Shown here piece after piece: positions 37,742 to 47,944 of a stretch of DNA of 64,000 nt. The stretch's first letter is position 1. The number at the start of each line of letters is the position of its first letter. A model generated the notes under the pieces. The model had not been told where the DNA came from and did not search any database. It was given only the letters and a program-made list of their open reading frames with translations. Where the stretch lies: contig NZ_QRDX01000001.1 in assembly GCF_003386195.1 (NCBI RefSeq), positions 434,001 through 498,000 of the forward strand. Reading direction: 5' to 3'. The position numbers and the translations under genes were made by a program. This DNA comes from Seonamhaeicola aphaedonensis. Lineage in GTDB: Bacteria; Bacteroidota; Bacteroidia; Flavobacteriales; Flavobacteriaceae.

Positions 37742-37757
37742 ATCGTAAAATTACAAT
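37742..37757 (+). promoter_or_regulatory. ArsR operator 2, before arsM
   Basis: ATCGTAAAATTACAAT differs from operator 1 at three of 16 bases and is a more symmetrical palindrome. It ends 15 bases before the arsM ATG, within the arsR-arsM spacer. Confidence 0.65.
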
Positions 37758-37772
37758 AAAAGAGTATTATTC

Positions 37773-38660
37773 ATGGATTCAAAAGAGCAAGCTTTAAAAG
37801 ACATCGTTAAAGAACGCTACAGCAAAATAGCTGAACAGGGTAAAGCAGAAAACGCATCATCATGCTGTGGTGCTACTACACCATCAAATAAAGTATACAA
37901 CATTATGATGGACGATTATTCTAAAACCAAAGGTTATGTTGAAGATGCCGATTTAGGTTTGGGTTGCGGACTTCCAACGCAGTATGCTAAAATACATAAA
38001 GGCGATACTGTTATCGATTTAGGCTCTGGGGCAGGAAATGATTGCTTTGTAGCCAGACATGAAACGGGTGCTAAAGGCAAAGTCATAGGCATTGACTTCA
38101 CTCCTACTATGATTGAAAAAGCACGTACTAATTCCGAAAAGCTTGGTTACAATAATGTTGAATTTAGAGAAGGTGACATTGATAATATGCCTGTTAATGA
38201 TAATGTAGCCGATGTTATTGTTAGTAATTGTGTATTAAACCTAGTTCCCAACAAACAAAAGGTCATTGGAGAAATTTTTAGAGTTTTAAAACCGGGTGGA
38301 CATTTTAGTATTTCGGACATTGTGCTTGTTGGTGATTTACCAGATGCTTTAAAACAAGATGCTGAAATGTATGCCGGTTGTGTAGCGGGTGCTATTCAAA
38401 AACATGACTATTTACAATTTATTAAAGATAAAGGTTTTGAGTCTATTACCATTCAAAAGGAAAAAACCATTAACATCCCTGAGGATATCCTTTCAAAATA
38501 TCTTACTATAGAACAAGTTAAAGCATTTAATAATAGTGGAGTTGGTATTTTTAGTATTACTGTTTATGCTGAAAAACCAGGAGTAAAAACTGATAAATCT
38601 AAAATTAAGCTATCAGAATTACAAGACACCTGTTGTTCGCCTAAGAGCGGGTGTTGTTAA
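37773..38660 (+). CDS. arsM: Arsenite S-adenosylmethionine methyltransferase ArsM
   Basis: 295 residues. The SAM-binding motif is VIDLGSGAGND (80-90). The three arsenite-binding cysteines of ArsM enzymes are matched by C65 (GLGCG), C153 (SNCVLNL) and C203 (YAGCVAGA). A CC pair at 31-32 and a terminal CC...CC motif (287-288, 294-295) supply more thiols. It converts arsenite to methylated, partly volatile arsenicals for detoxification. It forms an operon with arsR and ends before a strong terminator. No arsenite pump or reductase is adjacent. Confidence 0.95.
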   Translation: MDSKEQALKDIVKERYSKIAEQGKAENASSCCGATTPSNKVYNIMMDDYSKTKGYVEDADLGLGCGLPTQYAKIHKGDTVIDLGSGAGNDCFVARHETGAKGKVIGIDFTPTMIEKARTNSEKLGYNNVEFREGDIDNMPVNDNVADVIVSNCVLNLVPNKQKVIGEIFRVLKPGGHFSISDIVLVGDLPDALKQDAEMYAGCVAGAIQKHDYLQFIKDKGFESITIQKEKTINIPEDILSKYLTIEQVKAFNNSGVGIFSITVYAEKPGVKTDKSKIKLSELQDTCCSPKSGCC

Positions 38661-38688
38661 TTAAAACAAGAATTTATCAACAAAAACA

Positions 38689-38716
38689 AAAAGTCTGCAC
38701 TCACGTGCAGACTTTT
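38689..38716 (+). terminator. Terminator after arsM
   Basis: A perfect 12-bp stem AAAAGTCTGCAC / GTGCAGACTTTT encloses a TCAC loop. It ends the arsR-arsM transcript just before the convergent tRNA. Confidence 0.9.
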
Positions 38717-38727
38717 CTATTTATTCG

Positions 38728-38810
38728 TGGGAAGAGCAGGATTCGAACCTGCGAAGGTGAAAACCAACAGATTTACAGTCTGTCCTCGTTGGCCGCTTGA
38801 GTATCTTCCC
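38728..38810 (-). tRNA. tRNA-Tyr (anticodon GTA)
   Basis: On the minus strand the 83-base gene begins GGGAAGATACTCAAGCGG and ends TGCTCTTCCC plus discriminator A. The acceptor stem is GGGAAGA / TCTTCCC. The anticodon loop reads CTGTAAA with GTA, the T-arm has GGTTCGAATCC, and a long variable arm marks a class II tRNA. CCA is not encoded. Confidence 0.97.
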
Positions 38811-39033
38811 AAAACCGAGCGCAAATATATTATTGTTTAGTAATTAAACAAAGAATTTTTGACATAATGAGAGACACGTTTACCTAACAATCTGATTCAT
38901 AAAAAATTTGTGTCATTTAAAGCAAATAATTACAGATATGGTGAGCAATGATAAGCTTCTGATGGTCTTTCGAAAATACTTCAAAATTTTCTTAATCAAT
39001 TCTGGTTCTTTTGAATTATTTGAAAAAAAAGTA

Positions 39034-41745
39034 TTACAACTCATATCGTAATCTAAAAGTTACAAATCTGGGTTGTATAAAAAACTCTACCTCACTAACA
39101 GAAACATTCCCTGTATTACTCCTATTTTGACTTTGGGTATCTAATATGTTAGAGGCTCTAACTTCAAACTCCCACTTACTATCCTGGTCTTTTCTATAGG
39201 ATAATGATGCATTCCAAAATTCAAAGCTATTTATAGTTTTATCCTCATCACTAAAGTTATTATAGGAGTAATCTGTTTTAAAGGTAAACTTTTTAAAGAT
39301 TAAGGCGTCAAACTCTATAGATGGTGCCCTTGTAAAAAACGTAGTTTTGTTTTCTCCTTGGTTATTATCTTGTATGGAATGTCTGTAGCTTATTTCAAAA
39401 TTTGGGGCTTCTCTAAAGTTAGTACTTAACCCCGTTCTATAGGTATAAGTGTAATTTTCATTTATTGATCGTCTATTATTTATAAACTGGTTAAATTTAG
39501 AATAATCAAAATTACCACTAACCCTTGCTCTAAACTTCCCTAAAGTTTTTTCCAATCTGGCATTCGCACTAGCATTCTCATCGGCAAAATTTGAGTTAAA
39601 AGGCGTACTAACCCTCACTACACTTCCTGGTTGAAATTGTGATGTGGTTCTAATCCTATCAATCGTTTTAGAATAACTAAGTCTTGCCACAACATTGGTA
39701 TAGTTAAACATATTAAAACTGAAGTAAGACAGGTTCACGTTGTGAGCCAGTGCACTTTCTAATTCCTGATTACCTGAAAAAAGAGCATTATAATTGTTTA
39801 ATACCAACCCTCTTGCCAACTGATTTACATCTGTAAAGTTAGTTGACATTCGGTAATTAAAGTTAATATTTTCACTGTTTTTTAATTGAACTCTGGCATT
39901 AAAATCGGGCAATACTCTAAAAAAGTTATCTGTAAACCCTACATTAAACTGATTATTTTTAGCGCTATAAGCATGCGCTGAAGCTCCGGGAGTAAAGGTA
40001 AAAATACCCATTTTTAAACGGTAATGAAAACCTAAATAAACATCGCTAAACGTGTAGTTTATATCATTGCCATCAGGGTAGTCTGGAATTGTATTTGTAG
40101 GATTAAATATACTACCACTATCTAAATATTGGAAAATATTAGAATCAAAATCTTGATTACTGTAAATGGTTCCCAAAGTAAAATTAATATCACTCTTATT
40201 ATTCAAAACATTCCAGTAATCTAATTTAGCATCCATCTGATTGGATTTTACTATTTTTTGTTGAGCTACGTTGTAATCTATTTGTGCATTTTCTAAACCG
40301 AGTACATTTGCTGTATTTTCATAATTGGCTTTATCTTCTAAAATAGCATTATAAAAAGGATCTTCTTCTTGTAGCAGATGTTGAACTTCAAAAGCAAAAA
40401 TATTATTCTCATCAAGCGTGTAATAGTAATTTAAATTTTGATTAAAGCTGTAAGGCGACGTATTTTCAAACTGATCAATATTTCCCAAAACATCAGAGAA
40501 AAACATTTGATTTTGAGACTCTTTAGATGTTCTTGCCAGCACATCATAATCTAATTGATTATTCACATTAGGTTTAAATGAGGCACTAAGTTTAAGCATC
40601 CCCAAGTCACTGCGTTGGGTTGTATTACTTTTGGTTTCTTCATCTGGAATATTTAAATCAGGATCTGTATAAGTTACCGCTCTCTTTTCCTGCAAATCTG
40701 TTCTGCTATTTGAAAAAATAGCAAACCCACTTAAATCTAAGGTCTTTTTGGGAGAATAACTAAAGTTGGCTGCACCAAACTTGGTATTAATATACTTAGC
40801 CCTGTTATTCTGAACCGTTAAAAACCCTATATCATTACTTCCAATATTAATGTTGGTACCACTACTTCTGCTGGGGCTTCTAAAACCCCCTGTAAATTTA
40901 AAATAATCACGTCTCGTAAAAGCTACTTCACCTAAATTATTCAAATCTCCAATAAGGTTTACACTATACTCTGGACTATAATAGAATAATTTTGGTTGCG
41001 CTAAATACAAGGTTTCCTCATCAGAATTCCCAAGTCCCCCGGTAACGGTACCAAACCAAAATTTCTTTTTACCCTCTTTTAGCTTTATGTTGATGGCAAT
41101 GTTATCTTGATTATCTGTTACACCTCTTAGTTGCCCTATTTCAGCGTAATTTTTAAGAACCTCAACTTTGTCAATAGCGTTAGCTGGAATATTTTCAACG
41201 GCCAATTTAGAATCGCCATCAAAAAAATCCTTTCCTTCCACCATCACTTTTCCAACAGTTTTACCTTCAACTTCAATTTCACCATCATCATTAAGTTCAA
41301 CACCAGGAAGTTTTTTAAGAACATCACCCAATTTTCGCTCGGTACCAGATCTAAAAGAATCGGCATTGTAAACAATAGTATCACCTTTCACGGTTACTGG
41401 CATTTCATAAACTAATTCAATAGCATCAAGTGTATTATCACTTTGAAGAGAAAAGTCTTTTATAATAGGTTGATCTGTTGTCTCAATAGCAGCTTGAGCA
41501 GTTTTCATCCCTACATAACTTACTTGAATAGTATAAATAGTGTTTTTTTCTAAAGATAATCTGTAACGACCCTCATCATTAGTTATCCCATAAGAATCAA
41601 GCTTTTGAGTGGCTTGGTTTATAGCTATGACATTTGCAAGTTCAAGTGGTGTGCCTATACTATCCTTTACCACACCTTCTAGTTTAACTTGGGCATTGGT
41701 AATACCTACTGCCATAAGCAGTATTAACAAAACAATTTTATTCAT
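39034..41745 (-). CDS. TonB-dependent-receptor-like outer-membrane beta-barrel protein
   Basis: 903 residues from ATG 41745 (MNKIVLLILLMAVGITNAQ signal); codons upstream in frame lie within the preceding gene. A carboxypeptidase-regulatory-like domain (about 20-100) precedes a plug-like domain (LGDVLKKLPGVELNDDGEIEVEGK, VMVEGKDFFDGDSKLA) and a large barrel ending FVTFRLRYEL. It belongs to the outer-membrane beta-barrel family (OMP_b-brl type) common in Bacteroidota and lacks an adjacent SusD. It follows a GLPGLI gene after 34 bases, so the two are co-transcribed. Confidence 0.92.
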   Translation of the reverse strand: MNKIVLLILLMAVGITNAQVKLEGVVKDSIGTPLELANVIAINQATQKLDSYGITNDEGRYRLSLEKNTIYTIQVSYVGMKTAQAAIETTDQPIIKDFSLQSDNTLDAIELVYEMPVTVKGDTIVYNADSFRSGTERKLGDVLKKLPGVELNDDGEIEVEGKTVGKVMVEGKDFFDGDSKLAVENIPANAIDKVEVLKNYAEIGQLRGVTDNQDNIAINIKLKEGKKKFWFGTVTGGLGNSDEETLYLAQPKLFYYSPEYSVNLIGDLNNLGEVAFTRRDYFKFTGGFRSPSRSSGTNINIGSNDIGFLTVQNNRAKYINTKFGAANFSYSPKKTLDLSGFAIFSNSRTDLQEKRAVTYTDPDLNIPDEETKSNTTQRSDLGMLKLSASFKPNVNNQLDYDVLARTSKESQNQMFFSDVLGNIDQFENTSPYSFNQNLNYYYTLDENNIFAFEVQHLLQEEDPFYNAILEDKANYENTANVLGLENAQIDYNVAQQKIVKSNQMDAKLDYWNVLNNKSDINFTLGTIYSNQDFDSNIFQYLDSGSIFNPTNTIPDYPDGNDINYTFSDVYLGFHYRLKMGIFTFTPGASAHAYSAKNNQFNVGFTDNFFRVLPDFNARVQLKNSENINFNYRMSTNFTDVNQLARGLVLNNYNALFSGNQELESALAHNVNLSYFSFNMFNYTNVVARLSYSKTIDRIRTTSQFQPGSVVRVSTPFNSNFADENASANARLEKTLGKFRARVSGNFDYSKFNQFINNRRSINENYTYTYRTGLSTNFREAPNFEISYRHSIQDNNQGENKTTFFTRAPSIEFDALIFKKFTFKTDYSYNNFSDEDKTINSFEFWNASLSYRKDQDSKWEFEVRASNILDTQSQNRSNTGNVSVSEVEFFIQPRFVTFRLRYEL

Positions 41746-41779
41746 GGTTAGTTGTTTCTGTGTTTTAGGTTTAATCTGG

Positions 41780-42634
41780 TTATCTTCTTCCTCCTCCGCC
41801 TCCAGGACGACCACCGCCTCGTCTAAAATTTTGGCGCATTTCTTCCATCTTCTCTTTAGAAATTTCATCAAACTCTGCTCTGGATACTTCTTTCCCTTTT
41901 GATGGGATTTTAATTTCATCCTTCTCATCAGGATTCATGATAATTTTTGAACATAATATAGTCGTTCTTCCCTCGCTTACTTCTAAAATTAAACCAGGTA
42001 ATCCCCAATAGTCAGTTGGTCCTTGGCTAACAGGTATCTGTGGGGTATACCATACAATAACTTCTACTGTTTCTTGCTCATTTTCTGTGTTTTCTTCTTC
42101 ACTTTCATCTTCAGGACGTGGTCTTCTTGTATTAATATCTAAACCATATTTTATTTTTTCGCCTATGGCTTTAAAGCAAGTATACTGACCTATTTGTTTA
42201 GTCTCCCCAGTCATTTTCCATTCAAAAGATGGAATTGAATCTTTTATTAAAAATTTTTTACCAAAAACCTCTCGTTCTTGCAAAAACGTTTTGTCTTTGA
42301 TGTTTTTATATTGATTACCATCAACAAAATTACCGGCCATCATACTTCTAAACCCACCTCCTCCAGTTCCAGGGGCTTTCAATTTTTCCTCTTCTTTATA
42401 TATTGATTCTGATTTATTAAATGTTAGAATGAATGTCTTCTCTAACATACTTTTCATTCTTGCTGCAATTCGGTTTTTTGTTTCCTCATCCATCCTACCA
42501 CCTCCAAAATTAGCCATATCTATGGTAGTTTTAGACATGTAGTAGGCTTTCCCTTGAAAATCTTGGGAATAAATTCTATTGGAGGTTAAAACTAAAAGAC
42601 AAAGGATAAAATAATTTATGAACACTTTCTTCAT
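41780..42634 (-). CDS. GLPGLI family protein
   Basis: 284 residues with a signal peptide. The family motif is present as WGLPGLILEVSEG. It shares with its neighbour the opening QDFQGKAYYMSKTTIDM, the ILTFNKSESIYKEEEKL segment and the QIGQYTCFKA strand, so it is a paralog of the 42762-43625 gene. The C-terminus is a Gly/Arg-rich tail (RRGGGRPGGGGGRR). Function unknown; these proteins are typically encoded next to TonB-like outer-membrane proteins, as here. Confidence 0.9.
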   Translation of the reverse strand: MKKVFINYFILCLLVLTSNRIYSQDFQGKAYYMSKTTIDMANFGGGRMDEETKNRIAARMKSMLEKTFILTFNKSESIYKEEEKLKAPGTGGGGFRSMMAGNFVDGNQYKNIKDKTFLQEREVFGKKFLIKDSIPSFEWKMTGETKQIGQYTCFKAIGEKIKYGLDINTRRPRPEDESEEENTENEQETVEVIVWYTPQIPVSQGPTDYWGLPGLILEVSEGRTTILCSKIIMNPDEKDEIKIPSKGKEVSRAEFDEISKEKMEEMRQNFRRGGGRPGGGGGRR

Positions 42635-42761
42635 TATTAGTAATATTATTAGTTAATCTGTAGCTAATACTTGATTGGACCAAAATACAAATTCAAAGTT
42701 TAATTCTCTGACGTTAATATTTCGTTAAATAATAAAGTTCTGAATTTTGTAAAACATAATA

Positions 42762-43625
42762 TTACCTCACACGCCTACCCATTCTGTTCTCCCTAAATTC
42801 ACGCATTTTTTTGAAAATAATATCAGTGTACTCGTTTTTATTTACGCGTTTACCTTTGTTGGGTATATCAATGTCATTTTTTTCTTTAGGATTGAGGATA
42901 ACCTTGGTACATAACATTGTAGTTCCATTATAATTAACCTCTAAAATTAACCCTGGTAAACCCGAGAATTCTAGAGGCCCATGGCTTAGAGGTATTTGTG
43001 GTGTGTACCAAGCAATAATTTGTCTCATTTCATCCATTTCAGCCTTTGACTCTTCATTTAATACTTCATCTTTATTCTGATTATTTGTAACATTATCCTC
43101 TTGATTATCTCTATTTCTGAGTTTATTCCAAGAAAAAGACCACCATTCTAAATCAGATGCGGGAATTAATGCTACAGCTTTGTAACATGTGTATTGTCCA
43201 ATTTTCTTGACTTCATTACCCAGGTTCCAATTAATCTCTTGTATTTGATCCTCAATTACAAAACGCTTACCATAAAATTCTTGCTCTTGGACGAGTTTAT
43301 TCTCTTTTACATTTTTATACTGATTACCAGCTCTAAAATTTTTACCCCATGAATCTGTTGCCCCTGAAATGGCATCCAAAACTTCTACTTCCTCAAAAAT
43401 TGACTCCGTTTTGTTGAAGGTTAAAGTAAATGTCTTTTCTAGTCTGTTTTTTAACCTTGCCGCAATTTGGTTTTTTTGCTGCTGGCTCATTGTAGCACCC
43501 CAGCGCCCCAACTCCAGGGTAGATTTAGACTGATAATATGCTTTTCCGTGGAACTCCTGACTCACCAAGAAAATTGGACAAAGAAATAACAAGGTAACAG
43601 CAATATATTTTAAGTTACAATTCAT
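42762..43625 (-). CDS. GLPGLI family protein (paralog)
   Basis: 287 residues with a signal peptide, family motif SGLPGLILEVNYN. Compared with the neighbour it lacks the Gly/Arg-rich tail and has a longer acidic insert near residue 180 (NRDNQEDNVTNNQNKDEV). A -7 box lies just upstream. Tandem duplication followed by divergence of the variable middle suggests different partners. Function unknown. Confidence 0.9.
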   Translation of the reverse strand: MNCNLKYIAVTLLFLCPIFLVSQEFHGKAYYQSKSTLELGRWGATMSQQQKNQIAARLKNRLEKTFTLTFNKTESIFEEVEVLDAISGATDSWGKNFRAGNQYKNVKENKLVQEQEFYGKRFVIEDQIQEINWNLGNEVKKIGQYTCYKAVALIPASDLEWWSFSWNKLRNRDNQEDNVTNNQNKDEVLNEESKAEMDEMRQIIAWYTPQIPLSHGPLEFSGLPGLILEVNYNGTTMLCTKVILNPKEKNDIDIPNKGKRVNKNEYTDIIFKKMREFRENRMGRRVR

Positions 43626-43646
43626 AATTAACTATATTTTGTTTAA

Positions 43647-43654
43647 CAAATATA
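43647..43654 (-). promoter_or_regulatory. -7 promoter element of the GLPGLI genes
   Basis: TATATTTG on the minus strand matches TAnnTTTG and lies 21 bases before the ATG at 43625. A TTTG further up is too close (9 bases) to be a normal -33. Confidence 0.45.
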
Positions 43655-43842
43655 AAATTTCATCAAACATTCTTTATTGTTTTTATGTAACAATTAACAA
43701 AATTCATGAATAAACCATTTTCTGTTTGTACTTTATAATCTATAATATCGTTTTACCTTAATATTTATACATACAAATTGATTCTTTAAAACTGATTTCT
43801 TGCAATAAGAAATGGTTTGTTTTTTGTATTTTTCAAGTCTCT

Positions 43843-44622
43843 ATGAAGCAGATTTTAATACTTCTCTTCTTATTTAAATTTTCAACATATGCACAAAACA
43901 GTGTTGATATTTCTCATGTAAAAACCACTACCTTTAAAGCTGATAACATTGTATCTATAGATGATTTTGGCACTGTGTATTATATTTTAAATAATGTGTT
44001 TTATAAAAAAACTAGAACTCAAACTATCTCATATAATAATTTACAATTAGGTGATGTTGCCGCCGTAAATGCTTTCAACCCTTTAAAAATAAATCTGTTT
44101 TACAAGGATTTTAATACGACTATTATTCTAGATAATCGGCTTGCTGAAATTTTCAAAATAGATTTTAACACCATTCAACCTTATAAAAATATCACCCATA
44201 TTTCGAGTGGTTTTGACAACACATTTTGGGTTTTCAACCAAGACAGCCAACAACTGGAATTATACAATTACAAAAATAACACTACCCAAGCTCGAACAGT
44301 ACCAATTCAAAGTAAAGTATTAGACCTAAAAAGTAATTACAATAGCGTTTGGTTACTCTCCGAAAAATACCTCTATGAGTATAATTACTTTGGGAATTTA
44401 CTTAGAAAAACTAAAAACAATGGTTACACACAGCTATCTGAAGACCACGGAATTTTAATTTTAATAAAAGATAATAATTTGTACTTTTTAAAGAAAGATT
44501 GGAGTGAAACAATCCCGATTAATCTACCAAATTTGTTGATAAATCAGTTTTTTGTAACCAATGAAACCTTGTATATTTACCAGAATCAAAAACTACAACA
44601 ATTTCAATTAAAAATTAATTAA
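43843..44622 (+). CDS. Secreted protein of unknown function
   Basis: 259 residues with an N-terminal signal peptide (ILILLFLFKFSTYAQ). The rest is strand-rich, with repeated units of the type hydrophobic-x-D/N-x-G...YLY, such as SIDDFGTVYYILNNVFYK, VWLLSEKYLYEYNYFGN and HGILILIKDNNLYFLK. That looks like a small beta-propeller. It ends two bases before the deoxynucleoside kinase start, so the two are co-transcribed, although a functional link is not obvious. Confidence 0.82.
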   Translation: MKQILILLFLFKFSTYAQNSVDISHVKTTTFKADNIVSIDDFGTVYYILNNVFYKKTRTQTISYNNLQLGDVAAVNAFNPLKINLFYKDFNTTIILDNRLAEIFKIDFNTIQPYKNITHISSGFDNTFWVFNQDSQQLELYNYKNNTTQARTVPIQSKVLDLKSNYNSVWLLSEKYLYEYNYFGNLLRKTKNNGYTQLSEDHGILILIKDNNLYFLKKDWSETIPINLPNLLINQFFVTNETLYIYQNQKLQQFQLKIN

Positions 44623-44624
44623 GT

Positions 44625-45239
44625 ATGCATATTGCTATAGCAGGAAACATTGGCGCAGGAAAAACTACCCTAACAAATTTACTTGCTAAACACTACAAAT
44701 GGGAAGCTCAATTGGAAGATGTTGTAGATAACCCGTATCTAGACGATTTTTATAATCAAATGGAACGTTGGAGCTTTAACCTTCAAGTATATTTTTTAAA
44801 TAGCAGATTTAGACAGGTTTTACAAATCCGTGAAAGTGGAAAAGACATCATTCAAGATAGAACTATTTACGAAGATGCCCATATTTTTGCTCCCAACCTT
44901 CATGCAATGGGGTTGATGACTAACAGAGATTTTGAGAATTATAAAACGCTTTTTGATTTAATGGAATCTTTAGTTCAAGGACCTGATTTACTAATTTACT
45001 TGCGAAGTTCTATTCCAAATTTAGTAAAGCAAATTCATAAACGTGGACGCGAATATGAAAATTCTATAAGTATTGACTATTTAAGTAGATTAAATGAACG
45101 TTATGAAGCTTGGATTCATGGATACAGTAATGGCAAATTAGTAATTATTGATGTAGACAATTTAGACTTTGTTGATAACCCTGAAGATTTAGGAAAGGTT
45201 ATTAATACCATTGACGCTGAAATTAACGGATTGTTTTAA
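44625..45239 (+). CDS. Deoxynucleoside kinase
   Basis: 204 residues, dCK/dGK family. The P-loop GNIGAGKTT is at residues 7-15. QDRTIYEDAHIFA is the family DR(S/T)-x-x-E-D motif, and the lid region has HKRGREYENSISIDYL. It phosphorylates deoxynucleosides for salvage. Preceded after two bases by the secreted unknown protein; a terminator follows. Confidence 0.93.
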   Translation: MHIAIAGNIGAGKTTLTNLLAKHYKWEAQLEDVVDNPYLDDFYNQMERWSFNLQVYFLNSRFRQVLQIRESGKDIIQDRTIYEDAHIFAPNLHAMGLMTNRDFENYKTLFDLMESLVQGPDLLIYLRSSIPNLVKQIHKRGREYENSISIDYLSRLNERYEAWIHGYSNGKLVIIDVDNLDFVDNPEDLGKVINTIDAEINGLF

Positions 45240-45270
45240 TAGATAGCTCTTTCTCTTTGGCTCATATAAA

Positions 45271-45299
45271 GAAAAACCACGCTTAAAGCGTGGTTTTTT
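45271..45299 (+). terminator. Terminator after deoxynucleoside kinase
   Basis: ACCACGC / GCGTGGT stem with a TTAAA loop, A5 before and T6 after. It can end transcripts on both strands, including the convergent pyrophosphatase gene. Confidence 0.85.
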
Positions 45300-45338
45300 C
45301 AGTTTAGTTAGTTATTTAGTTTAATTAGTAGTAGGTGG

Positions 45339-47675
45339 TTAACTCTTTTTTATGGCATCAATGCTAGCTTTTACCTCTGCCTCTGTTCCTTCAAAAGTTT
45401 CATAAGTAGTTGAAGCCTCACCATTTTCTGTGGTAACAACGGTAACAACCGCTTTAACAGTACCATTGTCATTGTTACTCATATTTACTTTTATTTCTTT
45501 TGAAACCTCAACCATTTCAACGTCGTTACTGTTATTAGTATCATTGTAAGCCTGAACTGCTTCATCTGACACTAAACTAGGTGCAATTACTAAAGCAACT
45601 ACACTCATTAACTTTAATAAAATATTTAATGATGGTCCTGAAGTATCTTTAAAAGGATCTCCTACCGTATCTCCAACTACAGCAGCTTTATGGGCATCGG
45701 TTCCTTTTCTTCCTTCTTCTTCAATAGTCTTTTTAGCATTATCCCATGCGCCTCCTGCATTAGATTGAAAAATTGCCATTAACACCCCACAAGTAGTCAC
45801 ACCTGCAAGCAAGCCTCCAAGCATTTCAGCACCTCCAATAAACCCTACAGCAACTGGAACTGCAATTGCTAATAACCCTGGTAATACCATTTCTTTAATG
45901 GATGCCTGAGTTGAAATTTCAACACACTTATCGTATTCTGCAACCCCATTAGCGGCATCAAATATCTTTCTGTCAGCTTCTGAAGCTTTGCTCATATCGG
46001 AGTCATACTTTCTCATAACATCTAAAGCCGCTTTTAACTGTGGAATATCTCTAAACTGACGACGCACCTCTTCAATCATAGCCATAGCTGCTCTTCCAAC
46101 CGCATTCATAGATAAGGCTGAAAATACAAATGGCAACATACCACCAACTAATAAACCAGCCATAATTTTTGGTTGTGAAACATCAATAGCAACAACCCCA
46201 GCAGTTTCCATAAAAGCAGCAAATAATGCAAGTGCCGTTAATGCAGCAGAAGCAATAGCAAATCCTTTTCCAATGGCAGCGGTTGTATTTCCTACAGCAT
46301 CTAACTTATCTGTACGCTCTCTAACTTCGCTAGGTAACTCAGCCATTTCTGCAATACCACCTGCGTTATCAGAAATAGGTCCGTAGGCATCAACCGCTAA
46401 TTGAATTCCAGTATTAGCTAACATACCAACAGCAGCAATAGCAATTCCATACAACCCTGCATAATGATGAGATACTAAGATAGCGGCAGCAATTAATAAA
46501 ATTGGAATCATAGTAGACATCATTCCAGTTCCTAAACCTGCAATAATGTTTGTTGCTGCTCCAGTTTCAGATTGTCTTACGATAGCATTTACAGGTTTTG
46601 TTCCTGTACCTGTATAATATTCTGTGACCTTACCGACAGCTAAACCAGCTATTAAACCGGCTATTACGGCAACAAACACACCCATAGAACCATGAGGCAA
46701 ACCTGTGGTTCCTTGCAGCATTAAATCAATAACAAAATAAGAAACAATAACCATTAGACCAGCAGAACCAAATTCTCCAAGGTTTAAAGCTTTATGCGGA
46801 GAACCTCCATCTTTAACCTTTACAAAAAACGTCCCTATGATAGACATAATGATACCTACAGCAGCTAATACCAAAGGTAAGTATACGGCTCCTAGTCCGT
46901 CAAAATTACTAGTAGTAATTAAAGCCCCTAGTACCATTGTACCAATAATAGAACCCACATAAGATTCAAATAAATCAGCACCCATACCAGCAACATCTCC
47001 TACATTATCTCCTACATTGTCAGCAATAGTTGCGGGATTTAAGGGGTGATCTTCTGGGATACCGGCTTCAACCTTTCCTACTAAGTCGGCACCAACATCA
47101 GCAGCCTTGGTATAAATACCTCCACCAACACGTGCAAATAATGCAATAGATGATGCCCCTAGTGAGAATCCAGAAAGTACATTAAGAACTTCATTAATTC
47201 CCCAGCCCATTTCACTGTATATCATAAATAAACCACTCAGTCCTAAAACACCTAAACCTACAACGCCTAATCCCATAACAGCACCACCAGCAAAAGCAAC
47301 TTCTAAAGCTTTACCTAGTGAGTTTCTTGCTGCACTTGTGGTTCTAACGTTAGCTTTGGTTGCTACTTTCATTCCTATAAACCCTGCTAAAGCAGAACAA
47401 ATGGCACCTACAATAAAGGATACAGCTACCATACCATTAGAACCTTCCTCGCTGTTACCTTTAAAATATAACAAGATGGCAACCGCAGCAACAAAAATTG
47501 CTAATATTTTATACTCTGCTTTCAAAAAGGACATTGCTCCATCGGCAATGTTTTTGGCTATACCTTTCATGGTTTCCGTTCCTTGGTCTTGCTTAGATAC
47601 CCAAGCACTTTTTATAAAAACAAAAGCCAAGGCAACCACACCAAACAACGGTAAAAAATCAACTATAAATTCCAT
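45339..47675 (-). CDS. hppA: Membrane-bound ion-translocating pyrophosphatase
   Basis: 778 residues, about 16 transmembrane helices. Pyrophosphate-site motifs are [32 protein letters not shown] and [17 protein letters not shown]. The K+-dependence position has Ala (A466 in [10 protein letters not shown], with G469), so it is the K+-dependent class; many of these pump Na+ or both Na+ and H+. The C-terminal 75 residues after the last helix form a hydrophilic extension ([18 protein letters not shown] onward) that is longer than usual. It may add regulation. Near ppa, another pyrophosphatase. Confidence 0.96.
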   Translation of the reverse strand: MEFIVDFLPLFGVVALAFVFIKSAWVSKQDQGTETMKGIAKNIADGAMSFLKAEYKILAIFVAAVAILLYFKGNSEEGSNGMVAVSFIVGAICSALAGFIGMKVATKANVRTTSAARNSLGKALEVAFAGGAVMGLGVVGLGVLGLSGLFMIYSEMGWGINEVLNVLSGFSLGASSIALFARVGGGIYTKAADVGADLVGKVEAGIPEDHPLNPATIADNVGDNVGDVAGMGADLFESYVGSIIGTMVLGALITTSNFDGLGAVYLPLVLAAVGIIMSIIGTFFVKVKDGGSPHKALNLGEFGSAGLMVIVSYFVIDLMLQGTTGLPHGSMGVFVAVIAGLIAGLAVGKVTEYYTGTGTKPVNAIVRQSETGAATNIIAGLGTGMMSTMIPILLIAAAILVSHHYAGLYGIAIAAVGMLANTGIQLAVDAYGPISDNAGGIAEMAELPSEVRERTDKLDAVGNTTAAIGKGFAIASAALTALALFAAFMETAGVVAIDVSQPKIMAGLLVGGMLPFVFSALSMNAVGRAAMAMIEEVRRQFRDIPQLKAALDVMRKYDSDMSKASEADRKIFDAANGVAEYDKCVEISTQASIKEMVLPGLLAIAVPVAVGFIGGAEMLGGLLAGVTTCGVLMAIFQSNAGGAWDNAKKTIEEEGRKGTDAHKAAVVGDTVGDPFKDTSGPSLNILLKLMSVVALVIAPSLVSDEAVQAYNDTNNSNDVEMVEVSKEIKVNMSNNDNGTVKAVVTVVTTENGEASTTYETFEGTEAEVKASIDAIKKS

Positions 47676-47885
47676 ATTTTAATCAGTTAGTTTTATTAAT
47701 ATATTTTTCAAGGCGCTAAAAATAGCAAAATTAAAGTGATAAAAAAAACCTCTACAAATTAAAGATTTCATATTCAATCAAGCTTTAATTTATAATATTT
47801 ACAATACAATGATTTATGTTAGCTTTTTTGTTTTCAATAAAGTCAAAAATAGCATCATTAAAAAACACAACTGTAGGTTTTAAGC

Positions 47886-47914
47886 AAAAAAAACCATCTT
47901 AAAATTAAGATGGC
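47886..47914 (-). terminator. Terminator after ppa
   Basis: CCATCTTAA / TTAAGATGG stem. On the minus strand it is followed by eight T. It ends the ppa transcript. Confidence 0.8.
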
Positions 47915-47944
47915 TCATTCAATTATCTGTAACGATTGATTTTA

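Noticed and set aside
38913-39045. Minus-strand open frame of about 44 codons (KEPELIKKILKYFRKTIRSL) overlapping the end of the 39034 gene
   Set aside because: No start codon, short, and AT-rich DNA produces such frames by chance. Kept only as a possible remnant.
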